Under the pieces are notes generated by a model. That model did not search any database and had not been told where the DNA came from. It saw only the letters and a program-made list of their open reading frames with translations. The position numbers were made by a program, and so were the translations under genes. Shown one piece after another: positions 25,899 to 36,804 of a stretch of DNA of 64,000 nt (position 1 is its first letter; each line of letters begins with the position of its first letter). Source of the stretch: Physella acuta (Eukaryota > Mollusca > Gastropoda > Physidae). The DNA lies in assembly GCF_028476545.1 (NCBI RefSeq), contig NW_026731811.1:35001-99000 (forward strand). The letters run 5' to 3'.

Positions 25899-28800
25899 AT
25901 GGCATCTAATGACATTGGGGACTGGTACAGAGGTATTCCTCAAATATCAAAGTATTGGTTTACAGGATCAGTGATTGTGCCGCTCGTTGGACGAATAGGA
26001 CTGCTGAGCCCGTTTTGGTTTCTTTTGGACTTCAAGTCGTTTTTATACAAATTTCAGGTGATAACGCAATTCTGCTTTGAATTTCCATTATCATTATCAA
26101 TCATTATTAAAAAAATAAGTGGGATGATATTTGCAGTAAGCTACAATATCAGCTATTCTTAACAAGATTTCTTCTAAGTGTAGTTCTAGTACTAGTACAC
26201 TAGCATTAGCTAGCTAGATGATAGATCTAGTCTAAGTCTAGTAGTAGATCTTGATCTAGTTGTTAGTAGTTACTAAGTCACTAGTTACTCTAGTTAACTC
26301 TAGTAGACAAACTTTCAAACACTAGGTCTAGAATCTAGATCTAGCTAGAATCTATGTCATTCTATGGGGTGTGGGGAAATTGCGAGACGCGAAAAGCGAA
26401 ATGGCGAGGCGGGAAAATGCGAGAAGGTAATGCGAGACATACCTGCGGAATTAAGGGTAAATAGCGAGACACTTTTTGCGAAAAAAGTTTTTTCCTTTTT
26501 TCCCATCTTTATTTATTTAAATTATTTTTGTTTTGTTTTAAAATAAACAAGCATTTAGCCATACCCTTTAACACGAGTGTTGTATGTTGTTATTTTTTAT
26601 CTAGATACTAAGAAGATAGATAGATCTTTATCTAGATCTATCTATTTAAAAATCCTAACATCGTTGCTGTGCTACTGTCATCGCCCGCTCTTGTTAGCGA
26701 GAGGAAAATCCCGTCTCAGTCGGCATTAATTTAAAAATCTAGCCCGCTCATGTTTATACAAACGTGAGCTGTGTCATTGTGAATTGGTATAATCTTGTCA
26801 GCAGGAGAGATATTTTGCAACATCTGTTTATTTTTTTATTAAGTAATTTTAATTACAAACAAAATTTACAAACAAAATCTTCTGAAACAGTCCTCAAACA
26901 CACCTCGTGACACCATCTTTCACACATAGTACACCCAACCCAGTTCATTAGACTCCCATTTATACATTTTTCTTTTGCTACTTCTTCCAATCCACATTCA
27001 CAACATTTCACATTCTCATCACAGTTGACCTCCTCGTTCATACCACAAACAACCTGGCACCCATGTTCTCATCATCATCATCCGCACGCTCAACATCTGT
27101 TTTCCGTTTTTTATAATTTGTATTTTTTATCATTTCTGAAATTTTGGCAATGTCTTGCTCATTGTTGTCACCAGCAGTTGAGTTTTTTTAAACATCGATA
27201 TTTTCCCAAAATCTTGTCTAATTTCGGTCAAAATAGAGTATTTTAATCAATTCCTATTACAATGTATTAAAACAGTTTTCTAAAACGCGAAAAAACGTCT
27301 AAAATTCTTTTTCTAACATTGCTTTTTTATAGTGTGACTTCACATCTAACCCCCCCCCCTCATCACACATCGTCATAAAATTACAGATCCCCCCCCCCCC
27401 CCTACGAGTGTGACGTCATTTATGGAAGACCCCAAATAACACCACCACCAAAACCAAAAAATTCAGATAAGTTCAACTTGGTTTTAAAAATATTTGAAGT
27501 AGGCCCATAGCTTACGATATAGCACGAGCAACTGATAATATCGGTGACGTCACTTTATTTTGTTGTATCCAAATGATGTAGGCACTTCCTTGTGCTTAGA
27601 TTTATATGGTAAAAAAAGCTAGAAAAAAATCGTAGGCGGCGGCTATAATACAAAATTTCTATGCAACAATAGAAAATATGTTTGCGGCGGCAGCGGATCC
27701 GGGCACGGCGATCTTCAAAGACGGTAAATCAGGCGGCCTCGGCGTTCCACACAAAAGACAGAAGTTGATCTATCGTCGGCGGTATTTCCGTCGGTTTCGA
27801 ACAAGGTGGTATTCTAAGTCGACACAAAAGATAGGGGGAGTTGACAAATCATCAGTATGTCTAGCGACGGAAAAATCGGAAGTTTTAAGAATGTAAACGA
27901 AACTTCTTTGAAGTCTGGACCAAATACCACTGAAAATTGGGTGCGGTAAATTTTTCGCAGAAATCTTCGCATTTCAACACCACCCAGCGTAAGTATCGGC
28001 TTGTGGTAAAATGCGAGACAAAAAAGTCACGTGACCGACCGTTTTCGCGCCCTTCTCGCATTTTCCCGCCTCGCCATTTCGCTTTTCGCGTCTCGCAATT
28101 TCCCCACACCCCATTCTATGTGCTAATCACTTCTCTTACACTACAGTACTACAGATCTTACTCAATCTAGCTCTTACTAACCTAAACTTAATAAACTGAC
28201 TTTATTAACGGCAAGGGTCAATCAGGTCATGGTAAAATGCAAGACGGGAAATGGTGAGGCAGTAATTTGAGAGAAGACTGTGAAAACTGCCTGTCATTTA
28301 TGTCTTGGATTCTAGATTCTACCTCTATCTGATTTGTAGACTTGGTTCACTGAATCTGATTTTCCATTTCTAACCACGCCTGAAATTTGTTGATGAGCGA
28401 ACAGCTTGTTTCAATTGTTGTGTCGATGATTGAACTTCTTCCTATTATGTTGACTTTAGATGCCACCCAGTATACTAGTATATAGGCCCTAAAATTTTAA
28501 AAATATTGATCGTTTTTATTTTTTCTCTTCTAATGTTCATTTAAATTTTGTTTCATTTTTAATATCAGAATCTAAATTTTCCACTGATATTTTTCAGGCC
28601 TACATATTTAATTAAATTTTCACAAAAAAGTAGGTCTATTGTTAAAATATAAATGTTGTAACACGTCAAGTAATAAAACTATAAAGGCTTAAACACTTGT
28701 TTTATTTTAGTTGTCTTGGGCTCACAAACTTTTAATTGATATCTGAATACTTCATAGAGAAAATTTGATTATGAAATGAATAAACAGCGGCTCTCATAAT

Positions 28801-31236
28801 ATAATTTTGATTTCCTTACCAGCTATGGCGACCAATCACTGCTGCATTATACTACCCAATTTCTGGACCCAAAGGATTTCACTACTTAATGAATCTCTAT
28901 TTTCTTTACTCATATTCAACAAGACTTGAAACAGGTTTGTCAATATGTTTAAAATATTTTTAAAAGCATATTTTATTTAAGCAAAATATGGGCTTAACTG
29001 GCATTACATACTGAAAAAAGTTTTGTTCTTTTTTGAAAAAAACTTTTATAATTCACATAAGTAATTACATTTTCTTATTTAATATTGATTCGTCTATCTT
29101 TTTCAGATACATTTTCTGGGTCCCCCGCTGACTATGCTTTCATGCTGCTTTTTAACTGGATTTGTCTAGTTGTATCCTTTATGTATTTGGCTTAAATCAT
29201 GTATGGTTTGTGTTCAACAATAAAGGATGGGTTAATTTTAAGGACACATTGAAAATACTGGGCACTATACTGAAAATAGTTATGTTAGATCATTAAGCTT
29301 AGCCTTTGCTTGGGTGCTGAAATAGTTATTTAGTGTTATTAAATAAGTTTTATATTAGACCAGTCATTTTATTTTGCGAAAATAATTATTGCTTTAACAC
29401 CATTGTAAGATCATAGGCTTTGCTGCTGATCTAGCGGTAAGACTCAGTAATTAAACATATTGGTAATGTATCATGATAAAATTAAAATTATTAACAAGTT
29501 AATTGTGACTTGATTGCAAATCTACCAGTCGTAAATTGTCTACTTATTTATTAAAAAAAATTAGTTGCAGTGTATTGTATACAAAAGTTCTTGATACTTT
29601 TCTCACACAGATCTTGATGGATCCACTAGTGCTCAGTGTTCTTTATGTATGGTGTCAGCTAAACAAAGACCAGATCATTTCATTTTGGTTTGGGACTCGT
29701 TTTAAGGTATGCTAACTTTTTACTTCTTGCATTGTGTTTATTGGAGATTATTTACCCTTTCATGGTAATCTTCATCTCAATGATAGATCCACCATTAGCA
29801 AGAGAAGGGACATAACTGCATTAAAAAAACAGGATGGTGTAAAAACAAACATAAACCCATGTTTACTTGTCTATTGCATGAATATACACTTCTCTAATTC
29901 TTGTTGATTAATTAACAAGATAGAACATCAGAAAGTCTTACGCTAATGCAACAGTTAAAATAATAAACATGGGTCTAGAAATAAGTTATTGTCACTGTCA
30001 TTGGTTGAAGTATCAAAATTGTTTAATTAAATAAGATTTGGAAATTAAAAAAACCTTACATCTACAACTCACTGCATCTCTGACTGAATTAAAGAGAAAA
30101 TTATCAAAAGTGCTACACATTTTTTGTTGTTTATTTCAGGCAATGTATCTGCCTTGGGTTTTGTTTGCTTTCAATCTCATCATTGGAAATGGGTATGAAA
30201 TGATTATTGTTTGCTTTTTTTACTGCGTTTGATCTCTTCATGTGATTATTAAAAGTTAAATATTTGTAAACCAAGGATTCAAGGAATTTGTTTAAAAAAA
30301 AGAAAATCCACAATGATTTTTTTAATTAAGTTAAAATTTTTAAATCTTGAGATATGTAAACAAAAAAATTCATGAGTTCTATTATTTTTTTGTCTGTATA
30401 AAAATAATAGTGCAAGAGGTGGTCTAGACATTAGTTCCCCATGAACAACTTATGGTCAAATAGATATCTTTTAACAATTGAATATATTCCAGAGGTATGA
30501 TGGAGCTGTTTGGCATTGTTGTTGGCCATCTGTATTTCTTCTTGATGTTCAAATACCCACAAGACTTCGGTGGTGCCCAGCTTCTTACTGTACCAAATAT
30601 ACTGTAAGTTAATCTTTTATTTCCTTAAGTTTAAAGTTTTTTTGTTTTATTTTTAATTTTCTGTATTTCTTATATGTGACCTAACTTAGCACTCTTTTCA
30701 TGTTAAAATCTGAAATTTTTATTACACTAGACCCTGATTGTTATAATTTATTATTGTTCAATATTACTGGCTAGTTCAATGATGTATGTTAAATTTCATG
30801 TATGGTACTTTTTTTGTCTTTTATCAAAAATGTTGCGTTTTTAGGTTTTCTTGACCTCTCTTTCTTAAGCCCAATTATTGAGCCCACCTAACTTCAATAA
30901 ATGCTGTAACTTGGCTTAATTCTGGCAACTGTAACTAGTGCTGGCATTGTTTATTCTTAGTTTTGCCTTTCTAAAATAATTATGAGATATTTTTTTGCCC
31001 TAAACTGAGCTTTTTTTTTATTATTTTTTACAGTCATCTCATCTTTCTTTATGGTAGAACTAATTTTTAATGTTGAGTATCTTGTTTGTTTTTCTTTCTG
31101 TAGCTACCGCTTTTTCCCTAAAACTCGTCCAGCGACTGGGGGATTCGGTCAAGCACCAGCTTCAAGAAGAACTGAGGGTGGCAATGATGGCTGGAGGCAT
31201 GACTGGGGGAGGGGGCAGCAGCTGGGAGGTGATTAA
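25899..31236 (+). CDS. DERL1: Derlin-1 (ERAD rhomboid pseudoprotease)
   Basis: ER-membrane protein of the retrotranslocation machinery that moves misfolded proteins to cytosolic p97/VCP. Eight exons: 25899-26057, 28823-28934, 29107-29171, 29410-29436, 29611-29706, 30140-30192, 30493-30603 and 31104-31236; 251 codons, the same length as human Derlin-1. Start MASNDIGDWYRGIPQISKYW; WR motif at residues 55-56 (LWRPIT); NLYFLYSYSTRLET; DYAFMLLFNWICLV; VLYVWCQLNKDQIISFWFGT; GIVVGHLYFFLMFKYPQDFG. The C-terminal SHP box (residues 242-248, WGRGQQL) is the p97-binding signature. Exon 4 is only 27 nt (IIGFAADLA): the acceptor before GCTTTG would put a stop in frame, while the one at 29409 keeps the frame and aligns residue for residue with the human protein. 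Intron 1 (2.8 kb) contains a 1.75-kb transposon. Confidence 0.96.
26853..27041 (-). pseudogene. C-terminal PHD/zinc-finger-like remnant of a transposase
   Basis: A 62-codon frame within the TIR element. It shows C-x2-C (CCEC), a Cys, C-x2-C-x4-H-x2-C (CTMCERWCHEVC) and a final C-x2-C (CKFCL), then a stop: the cysteine/histidine spacing of a PHD finger. Upstream on the same strand a second frame reads EQDIAKISEMIKN and a D-rich stretch but ends at a stop near 27044, so the two parts are in different frames or were joined by an intron. C-terminal PHD-like fingers occur in several transposase families, so the link to the element is plausible but unproven. Confidence 0.45.
27174..27433 (+). mobile_element. 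MITE with TGACGTCA-bearing terminus, 3' portion (nested)
   Basis: Shares its core with 24725-24965 (GCAGTTGA, AACATCGATATTTTCCCAAA, CTAACATTGCTTTTTTATA, poly-C) and ends GTGTGACGTCATTTATGGAA followed by GACCCC. It lies inside the TIR transposon, so it inserted after that element or was part of it. Its 5' end is missing. Confidence 0.65.
28229..28265 (+). repeat. Degenerate remnant of the GCGA-repeat TIR
   Basis: AAAATGCAAGACGGGAAATGGTGAGGCAG resembles the AAATGGCGAGGCGGGAAAATGCGAG blocks of the TIR element ending 117 bp to the left. It is probably an older, decayed copy of the same terminal repeat. Confidence 0.4.
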
Positions 31237-33361
31237 AACAAACTGCTGGGAAAACTTCAGGGGGTCGGGGGGGGGGGGGGGTCGTTATTTTAAATTATTT
31301 TAGTGAAGTTTTTATAAGTACCAGAGGACCACACACAACAAACTTCTTAAATTTTAGATGGGTTTTACAAAACAGAAACTTGGTAATTCACTGTGTGTGG
31401 GTTTCCCCAACATCTAAGTAAGATTTTGTTTTATATACAAGGTGGGGTGAATTTTTATTTTATTACTTTATTTTAAAAACCCAGTTTTATCATTCATATT
31501 GTTAATTGAAACAGTTTTGAAAAACTTAAAAAGCTAATGTGTACACCCAGTATGCTTTTTTTTTTAAATATTGGTAATTTAGAAAGTTTTTTTTTTATTA
31601 GTTTTTTTTTTTTTTTTAAATCTTGTTTAATAAGTAGGCCTATATATTACAAAATCATATATTATTTATTATGAATGAGTTGGTTGTCGTCTAATTGATA
31701 CCAACAACTGAATGTAATTTTGAAGACTCATCCATTACTTAAAATGTTCATTTATTTTTGAAATACCAATGAGCATCATTTTAAATTTCTAAAAATATTT
31801 TTAGCTGTAATAGCTCACTATTGTTCATTATATAGTATGTTGAAGGACACTATAAAACTTTGTGAAGATAAACTGCATATGCAGAAGACTTAAACATCTG
31901 CACTGATGGTTATATGAATTATTCAGATAATCCTACAGAGTAAAATTAAACATGCTTTGCAGTATAGCTCATGACAATTTTATGCTAATGGACATTGTAC
32001 AAATAAAACTTGAATATCATATGAAGAAGGTTGTTCATACAAAAATGTGGTAGATGTATTCTGGGTGATCTGCAACATCCTGATCAAATATTCCATTTGA
32101 ATTTTGTTTGTTTGATCATGTTTGAGGTTACTTTTTTGCATTGTCTGTTTTGAATGTTTGATTGAATTGTATGACCAACTCTGATTTTCAGACTGTATGT
32201 GTAAGTAGCCCCAACAATGAATGACTGGCTTTAAAAACTTTATCTTTGGAAAGATTATTTTTTTGTACTGCAGGGAAGCCATTTTTAAATTACTGAAAAT
32301 TGTGAAAAATGAACTCTGTGATCAGCCATAAAAATTAAATGTTTTTGCCTCATTGTTTGTACAGATACCATGTAGTTGTAGCAATAGATTCTCCCATCAA
32401 ATCTCTGTTTAGTTGTACATTTTTTTTTCTTGAATGATTTTTACCTTAATTTATGATATTGGCCAGATTTTTACAAAAGTTCAGATCACTTTAAATTTCT
32501 GCATGCTAAGCTGGATCATCTGTGCCATAAGCAGATTAAACATGAATGAATTTTTTTTTAAAATATGTTTGTATGTCAGTAAAATGTCTGTTTAAATATT
32601 TTATTTTCTGTTCATATATTGATACATTTTCTCATGCAATTGAAATAAAATTTACTTTAAAGTTCTGATTATCTGTTGTAAGCGTGTTAATTAAATGAGA
32701 GATGCTAGTTGGGTTTTAATTTTGTTTTACTAACTTGACTATGACTTATTTAAAAATCCTTTTATTGTCCACAACAGTATAAATCACACTTAATTATTGC
32801 ATGAATCTTTAATGATGTAATGTATCATGTAAACAATGCCCTTTAGCCATGCACAGTGCTAGTAATTTCATAGTTGAAATCAGTGGATTAAACTCACCTA
32901 AACACTAGTCATCATCATGAGACAGGCTGTTGCCTTCAAGCATAAACCTGTTAGGGGTGGTTGTAAGAAATGTATGACATTGTTGAAAGAGAACTCAAAA
33001 GGTGAAGACTAATGCAGTTATGAAAGCAGCTCAATTCAGAATAAGTAGATGTTAAACCCTGCTGTGTATTGTAAAGAGCGCTTGTTCTAATGCTGGGAGA
33101 CCGAAAATAATTCAAATGACCTCAAAACAGCCTTTATTCCAAACTGTCATTTGTGATGAGAAGTGAGAAGAAAATGGCTTCAAATTGACTTCAGCAGGCT
33201 TAAATAAATGTTATAGGAATAATTATTTCACTATACACCCAACATTTTACAGTAAGTATGGATAATTAGCTTACAATAAGCTAGTTGCTTTGATCATATA
33301 AATAATTTATCATTACTATTGTGTTCCAGCCATTATCGTGCTAGACCATTACATTGACAGT
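31237..33361. other. Derlin-1 3' UTR and downstream DNA
   Basis: AT-rich sequence after the Derlin-1 stop, with a G-run at about 31267-31281 and long T-runs near 31560-31620. A canonical AATAAA at 32644-32649 is a candidate polyadenylation signal. The 100-codon minus-strand frame at 31980-32282 has no family resemblance and sits where the 3' UTR would be. Confidence 0.5.
32644..32649 (+). promoter_or_regulatory. Candidate Derlin-1 poly(A) signal
   Basis: AATAAA within TGAAATAAAATTTAC, about 1.4 kb after the stop codon, followed by a T/G-rich stretch (GATTATCTGTTGTAAGCGTG). Other signal-like hexamers exist in this AT-rich DNA, so it is only a candidate. Confidence 0.4.
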
Positions 33362-33364
33362 CAT

Positions 33365-34572
33365 AGAGAGGAGAATGGTAATACCACAGCCAACATACAC
33401 AGGCCCTGTCTCCCTACATAGAGGAGAATGGTAATACCACAGCCAACATACACAGGTCTTGTCTCCCTACATAGGGGAGAATGGTAATACCACAGCCAAC
33501 ATACACAGGTCATGTCTCCCTACATAGGGGAGAATGGTAATACCACAGCCAACATACACAGGCCCTGTCTCCCTACATAGGGGAGAATGGTAATACCACA
33601 GCCAACATACATAGGTCCTGTCTCCCTACATAGGGGAGAATGGTAATACCACAGCCAACATAAACAGGCCCTGTCTCCCTACATAGGGGAGAATGGTAAT
33701 ACCACAAGAACATACACAGGCCCTGTCTCCCTACATAGGGGAGAATGGTAATACCACAGCCAACATACACAGGCCCTGTCTCCCTATATAGGGTAGGGGA
33801 GAATGGTAATACCACAGCCAACATACACAGGCCCTGTCTCCCTATATAGGGTAGGGGAGAATGGTAATACCACAGCCAACATACACAGGCCCTGTCTCCC
33901 TACATAGGGGAGAATGGTAATACCACAGCCAACATACACAGGTCCTGTCTCCCTACATAGGGGAGAATGGTAATACCACAGCCAACATACACAGGCTCTG
34001 TCTCACTACATAGGGGAGAATGGTAATACCACAGCCAACATACACAGGCCCTGTCTCCCTACATAGGGGAGAATGGTAATACCACAGCCAACATACATAG
34101 GTCCTGTCTCCCTACATAGGGGAGAATGGTAATACCACAGCCAAAATAAACAGGCCCTGTCTCCCTACATAGGGGAGAATGGTAATACCACAAGAACATA
34201 CACAGGCCCTGTCTCCCTACATAGGGGAGAATGGTAATGCCAACATACACAGGCCCTGTCTCCCTACATAGGGTAGAATGGTAATACCACAGCCAACATA
34301 CACAGGCCCTGTCTCCCTATATAGGGTAGGGGAGAATGGTAATACCACAGCCAACATACACAGGCCCTGTCTCCCTACATAGGGGAGAATGGTAATACCA
34401 CAGCCAACATACACAGGCCCTGTCTCCCTACATAGGGGAGAATGGTAATACCACAGCCAACATAAACAGGCCCTGTCTCCTTACATAGGGGAGAATGGTA
34501 ATACCACAAGAACATACACAGGCCCTGTCTCCCTACCTAGGGGAGAATGGTAATACCACAGCCAACATGCAC
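33365..34572. repeat. 53-bp minisatellite, about 22 copies
   Basis: Tandem units of about 53 bp (GGGGAGAATGGTAATACCAC, then AGCCAACATACACAGGCCCT and GTCTCCCTACATA) run from 33365 to 34572. Variant units carry TATATAGGGTAGGGGA, lack AGCC before AACATA, or have CATAAACAGG; groups of variants recur in the same order about 480 bp apart, showing higher-order duplication. The unit is not a multiple of three, and minus-strand frames through it are by-products. Confidence 0.93.
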
Positions 34573-35314
34573 AGGCTGTTCCTCTAAATATCCTGCGAAG
34601 ACTGAACTAATAGTAATAATCTACCCACAGTTTATTCCCTCATTTGTGTGACACGAAGTAAAAAATAACAAACAAAAAAACTAACAGCCTAGTGTGATGT
34701 ACCAGCTGGTGTGACATGTGTTCCTTTAGTTGTGTGTTCTCGTTATTTAGCCGACACACAATGTCGCTGCATGACAACTCTGAGGTATGAGCTGGGTTTT
34801 TTTTTAAAAATGCAAGTGGAATTATAACTGACGTTAACCTCCCCCCCCCCCTTCATCAACGTGTATCGTTACATGTCACATGTCCTTAAAAAGCCAGGTT
34901 CCCCATCAGACGTCAGGTCTGTGCTGACGTCTGCGAGTTATATTTGTCCTCAACATACTTAGGATACAAAAAACACGTAATCTGTATATCCGTGTAGTAG
35001 ACGTTTAATTAAAAGGCAGTACTTGTGTTACCCCCCCCCCCCCCCCCACCGCGCCACATGCTCAAATGACAGTGTTTATGTTAATAAAATGGGCGCCCCA
35101 GCGGTAAGCCGATGATCTAGGGGAAATGGCAGTCATTAACACCCAGTGGCTGATGACTTTTTAGAATGCCGCGTGCTATTACAGAAATAGTTTGAACATC
35201 TTACTTTTCATTTAAAACAGTTTTAAAATATATTTTTTTCTATTCCGTCCATTGAGTGTGTGTGTGTGGATGGGTGCGGGTGGGGGGTGGCAGTGATAGA
35301 GCTCCTGTAGACAG

Positions 35315-35530
35315 CAGTAGCGTAGCGAGGGGGGGGGGGGGACATATGTCCCCGGACGCCGACCTTAGCGGGCGCCAAAATGGGTTGGAATAATAAATTG
35401 AAAGGTTGAGGGTGGTGCAAATCGAAAGTTTGAGGGGGGTGGGGGTGGGGTGCAAATCGAAATCTTGAGGGGGGGGGGGGGGGGTGCAAAGCGAAAGGTT
35501 GAGGGGGCGGGTGCAAATCGCAAAAAAAAT
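35315..35530. mobile_element. One-ended fragment of the GTAGCGTAGCGAGG element
   Basis: Starts CAGTAGCGTAGCGAGGGGG, then GGACATATGTCCCCGG, GGGCGCCAAAATGGGTTGGA and repeated GGTGCAAATCGAAAG-type units separated by G-runs. The same blocks occur in reverse complement at 50901-51153, where both ends are present. The right terminus was not found here. Confidence 0.6.
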
Positions 35531-36469
35531 TTTTTAATCGGGCAAAAATTCTAAATCCAGATTTATCAAAATTTCGGCGTTTTATGAGTATTCGAGTCAG
35601 AAAAACTGGGTTTTGCGATTCTGTGTCTGTAAACACGATAACTTGAGTACCGTTAAAGTACTTCTCAGCACTTCTTTAGACAACACCGACAAAGGCCGAA
35701 TGAGGGATCTTTATGCAGGGACCACCCATGATTCCTTTATACAATGTTCAGGTACTCACCCCAAGGAATCTATAATCTACTGGGACAAAAAGGAGCCATG
35801 TTAAAATATTGAAGTCATACTTGAATATGCCCAACTCCTTCAGTGTTTATCATTGTGAGCTCGAAAAGCTCTGGCTAACTTTTGGTTATTTTTGCTTTTG
35901 GTTTTGTATGAAATACCGCACAGCAAGCATCGAAATGGCACCAAGCGCAAGCAATAAAAAGTGTAGTCTCACTCCTTACTCGACACGCACCCATCCCCGC
36001 TCATATCTGGAATATTCCACCATTAGTCTCATTCCTGACACCCCCCCCCCCCCATCCTCACCCCTCTGATGTTTGCCACTGTGGTCGCGTACAGGCCTAA
36101 ATAATTTGAGTCACGTGACTAGCAGAAGCACATATTAACTTGCCCGGTTGAGCAAGCAAAATTACATTTTTAGTTTTTACATTAATTCATTGTGTGCTCC
36201 TATCATCGGATAAGGTTTGTAATAGATACGGTTTAGCAATTCATTTTTTCTTAATCACATAAGTATTTTATTCCGTTTAAAATGAACTTTACTTTTAAAT
36301 ATTTTTTGTTTCGTTGAAGTATGTGTACCATTATTCTGTTCATGCCCGCACTGAGTTTTTTTTTTCTAGCTGAGTACACAGAAGCCTAGTTATTCACCTG
36401 ACGTCATTGGTCTGTGTGGTCAAGTCGTAACGCGCACCCTTGATAACAGGTATGTCTCCAGAATATTCC

Positions 36470-36595
36470 CGTGGTCGAGTCTCTACCATCCTACTCCAAC
36501 GGGTACCTGGTCAAAGTCTAGAACAGTAGAGATAGATGGTCATTTTACTGACCACACCATACTGCTAAATCTCTATGAAATAGGCCTACTGAATT
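36470..36595 (+). mobile_element. Degenerate SINE core/tail fragment
   Basis: CAACGGGTACCTGGTCAAAG and CTGACCACACCATACTGCTA match the order of the SINE blocks at 51.4-51.6 kb (GATGGGTACCTGACTCATGG, CTGACCACATTATCCCTTCA). No tRNA-like head is preserved. Confidence 0.45.
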
Positions 36596-36804
36596 TAGCA
36601 GAAGTGAGAATCATCGTTTTAATTTTTTTATCATTAGTTTGAAAACATTCACAATTTTTTTTATATTTATAAGAAATTATATTTATCGAAGGGAAATTGT
36701 TTTAATTAAGCTTTTTTGTGCGTAATTATTTTTTTATTTCGTTACCGAAGGTTGCTGTGCTATTTTGTGTCAAACTTTACTAACCTTTGTAGATTGTCGC
36801 CAAG

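Larger units (their letters stand above)
26366..28112 (-). mobile_element. DNA transposon with 62-bp perfect TIRs in Derlin-1 intron 1
   Basis: The left TIR (26366-26427) starts GGGGTGTGGGGAAATTGCGA and is repeated without mismatch, inverted, at 28051-28112. The insertion is flanked by ATTCTAT on both sides (26359-26365 and 28113-28119), a 7-bp duplication, or 8 bp if one C is shared. TIRs and subterminal DNA are rich in GCGA-type repeats (GCGAGAC, GCGAAAAGCGAAATGGCGAG). On the minus strand it carries a broken reading frame ending in a zinc-finger-like motif (26853-27041). A second MITE is nested at 27174-27433. Superfamily unsettled; 7-8 bp duplications fit hAT or P-like groups. Confidence 0.82.
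34573..36792. other. Repeat-rich region upstream of the plus-strand esterase
   Basis: No convincing gene. Contains poly-C runs (34840, 35030, 36040), a one-ended hAT-like fragment starting at 35315, and a degenerate SINE core at about 36470-36595. A donor-like CAG/gtatgt at about 36447-36454 could end an untranslated first exon of the esterase, since its coding exon follows an acceptor at 36791-36792; this is weakly supported. Confidence 0.45.

Noticed and set aside
33573-34414. Three minus-strand frames of 63-83 codons with repeated CGITILPYVGRQ
   Set aside because: They are translations of the 53-bp minisatellite; the period is not a multiple of three and the frames break at every variant unit.
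35223-35636. 137-codon Pro/His-rich minus-strand frame
   Set aside because: It runs through the G-runs of the hAT-like fragment at 35315, with low-complexity composition.
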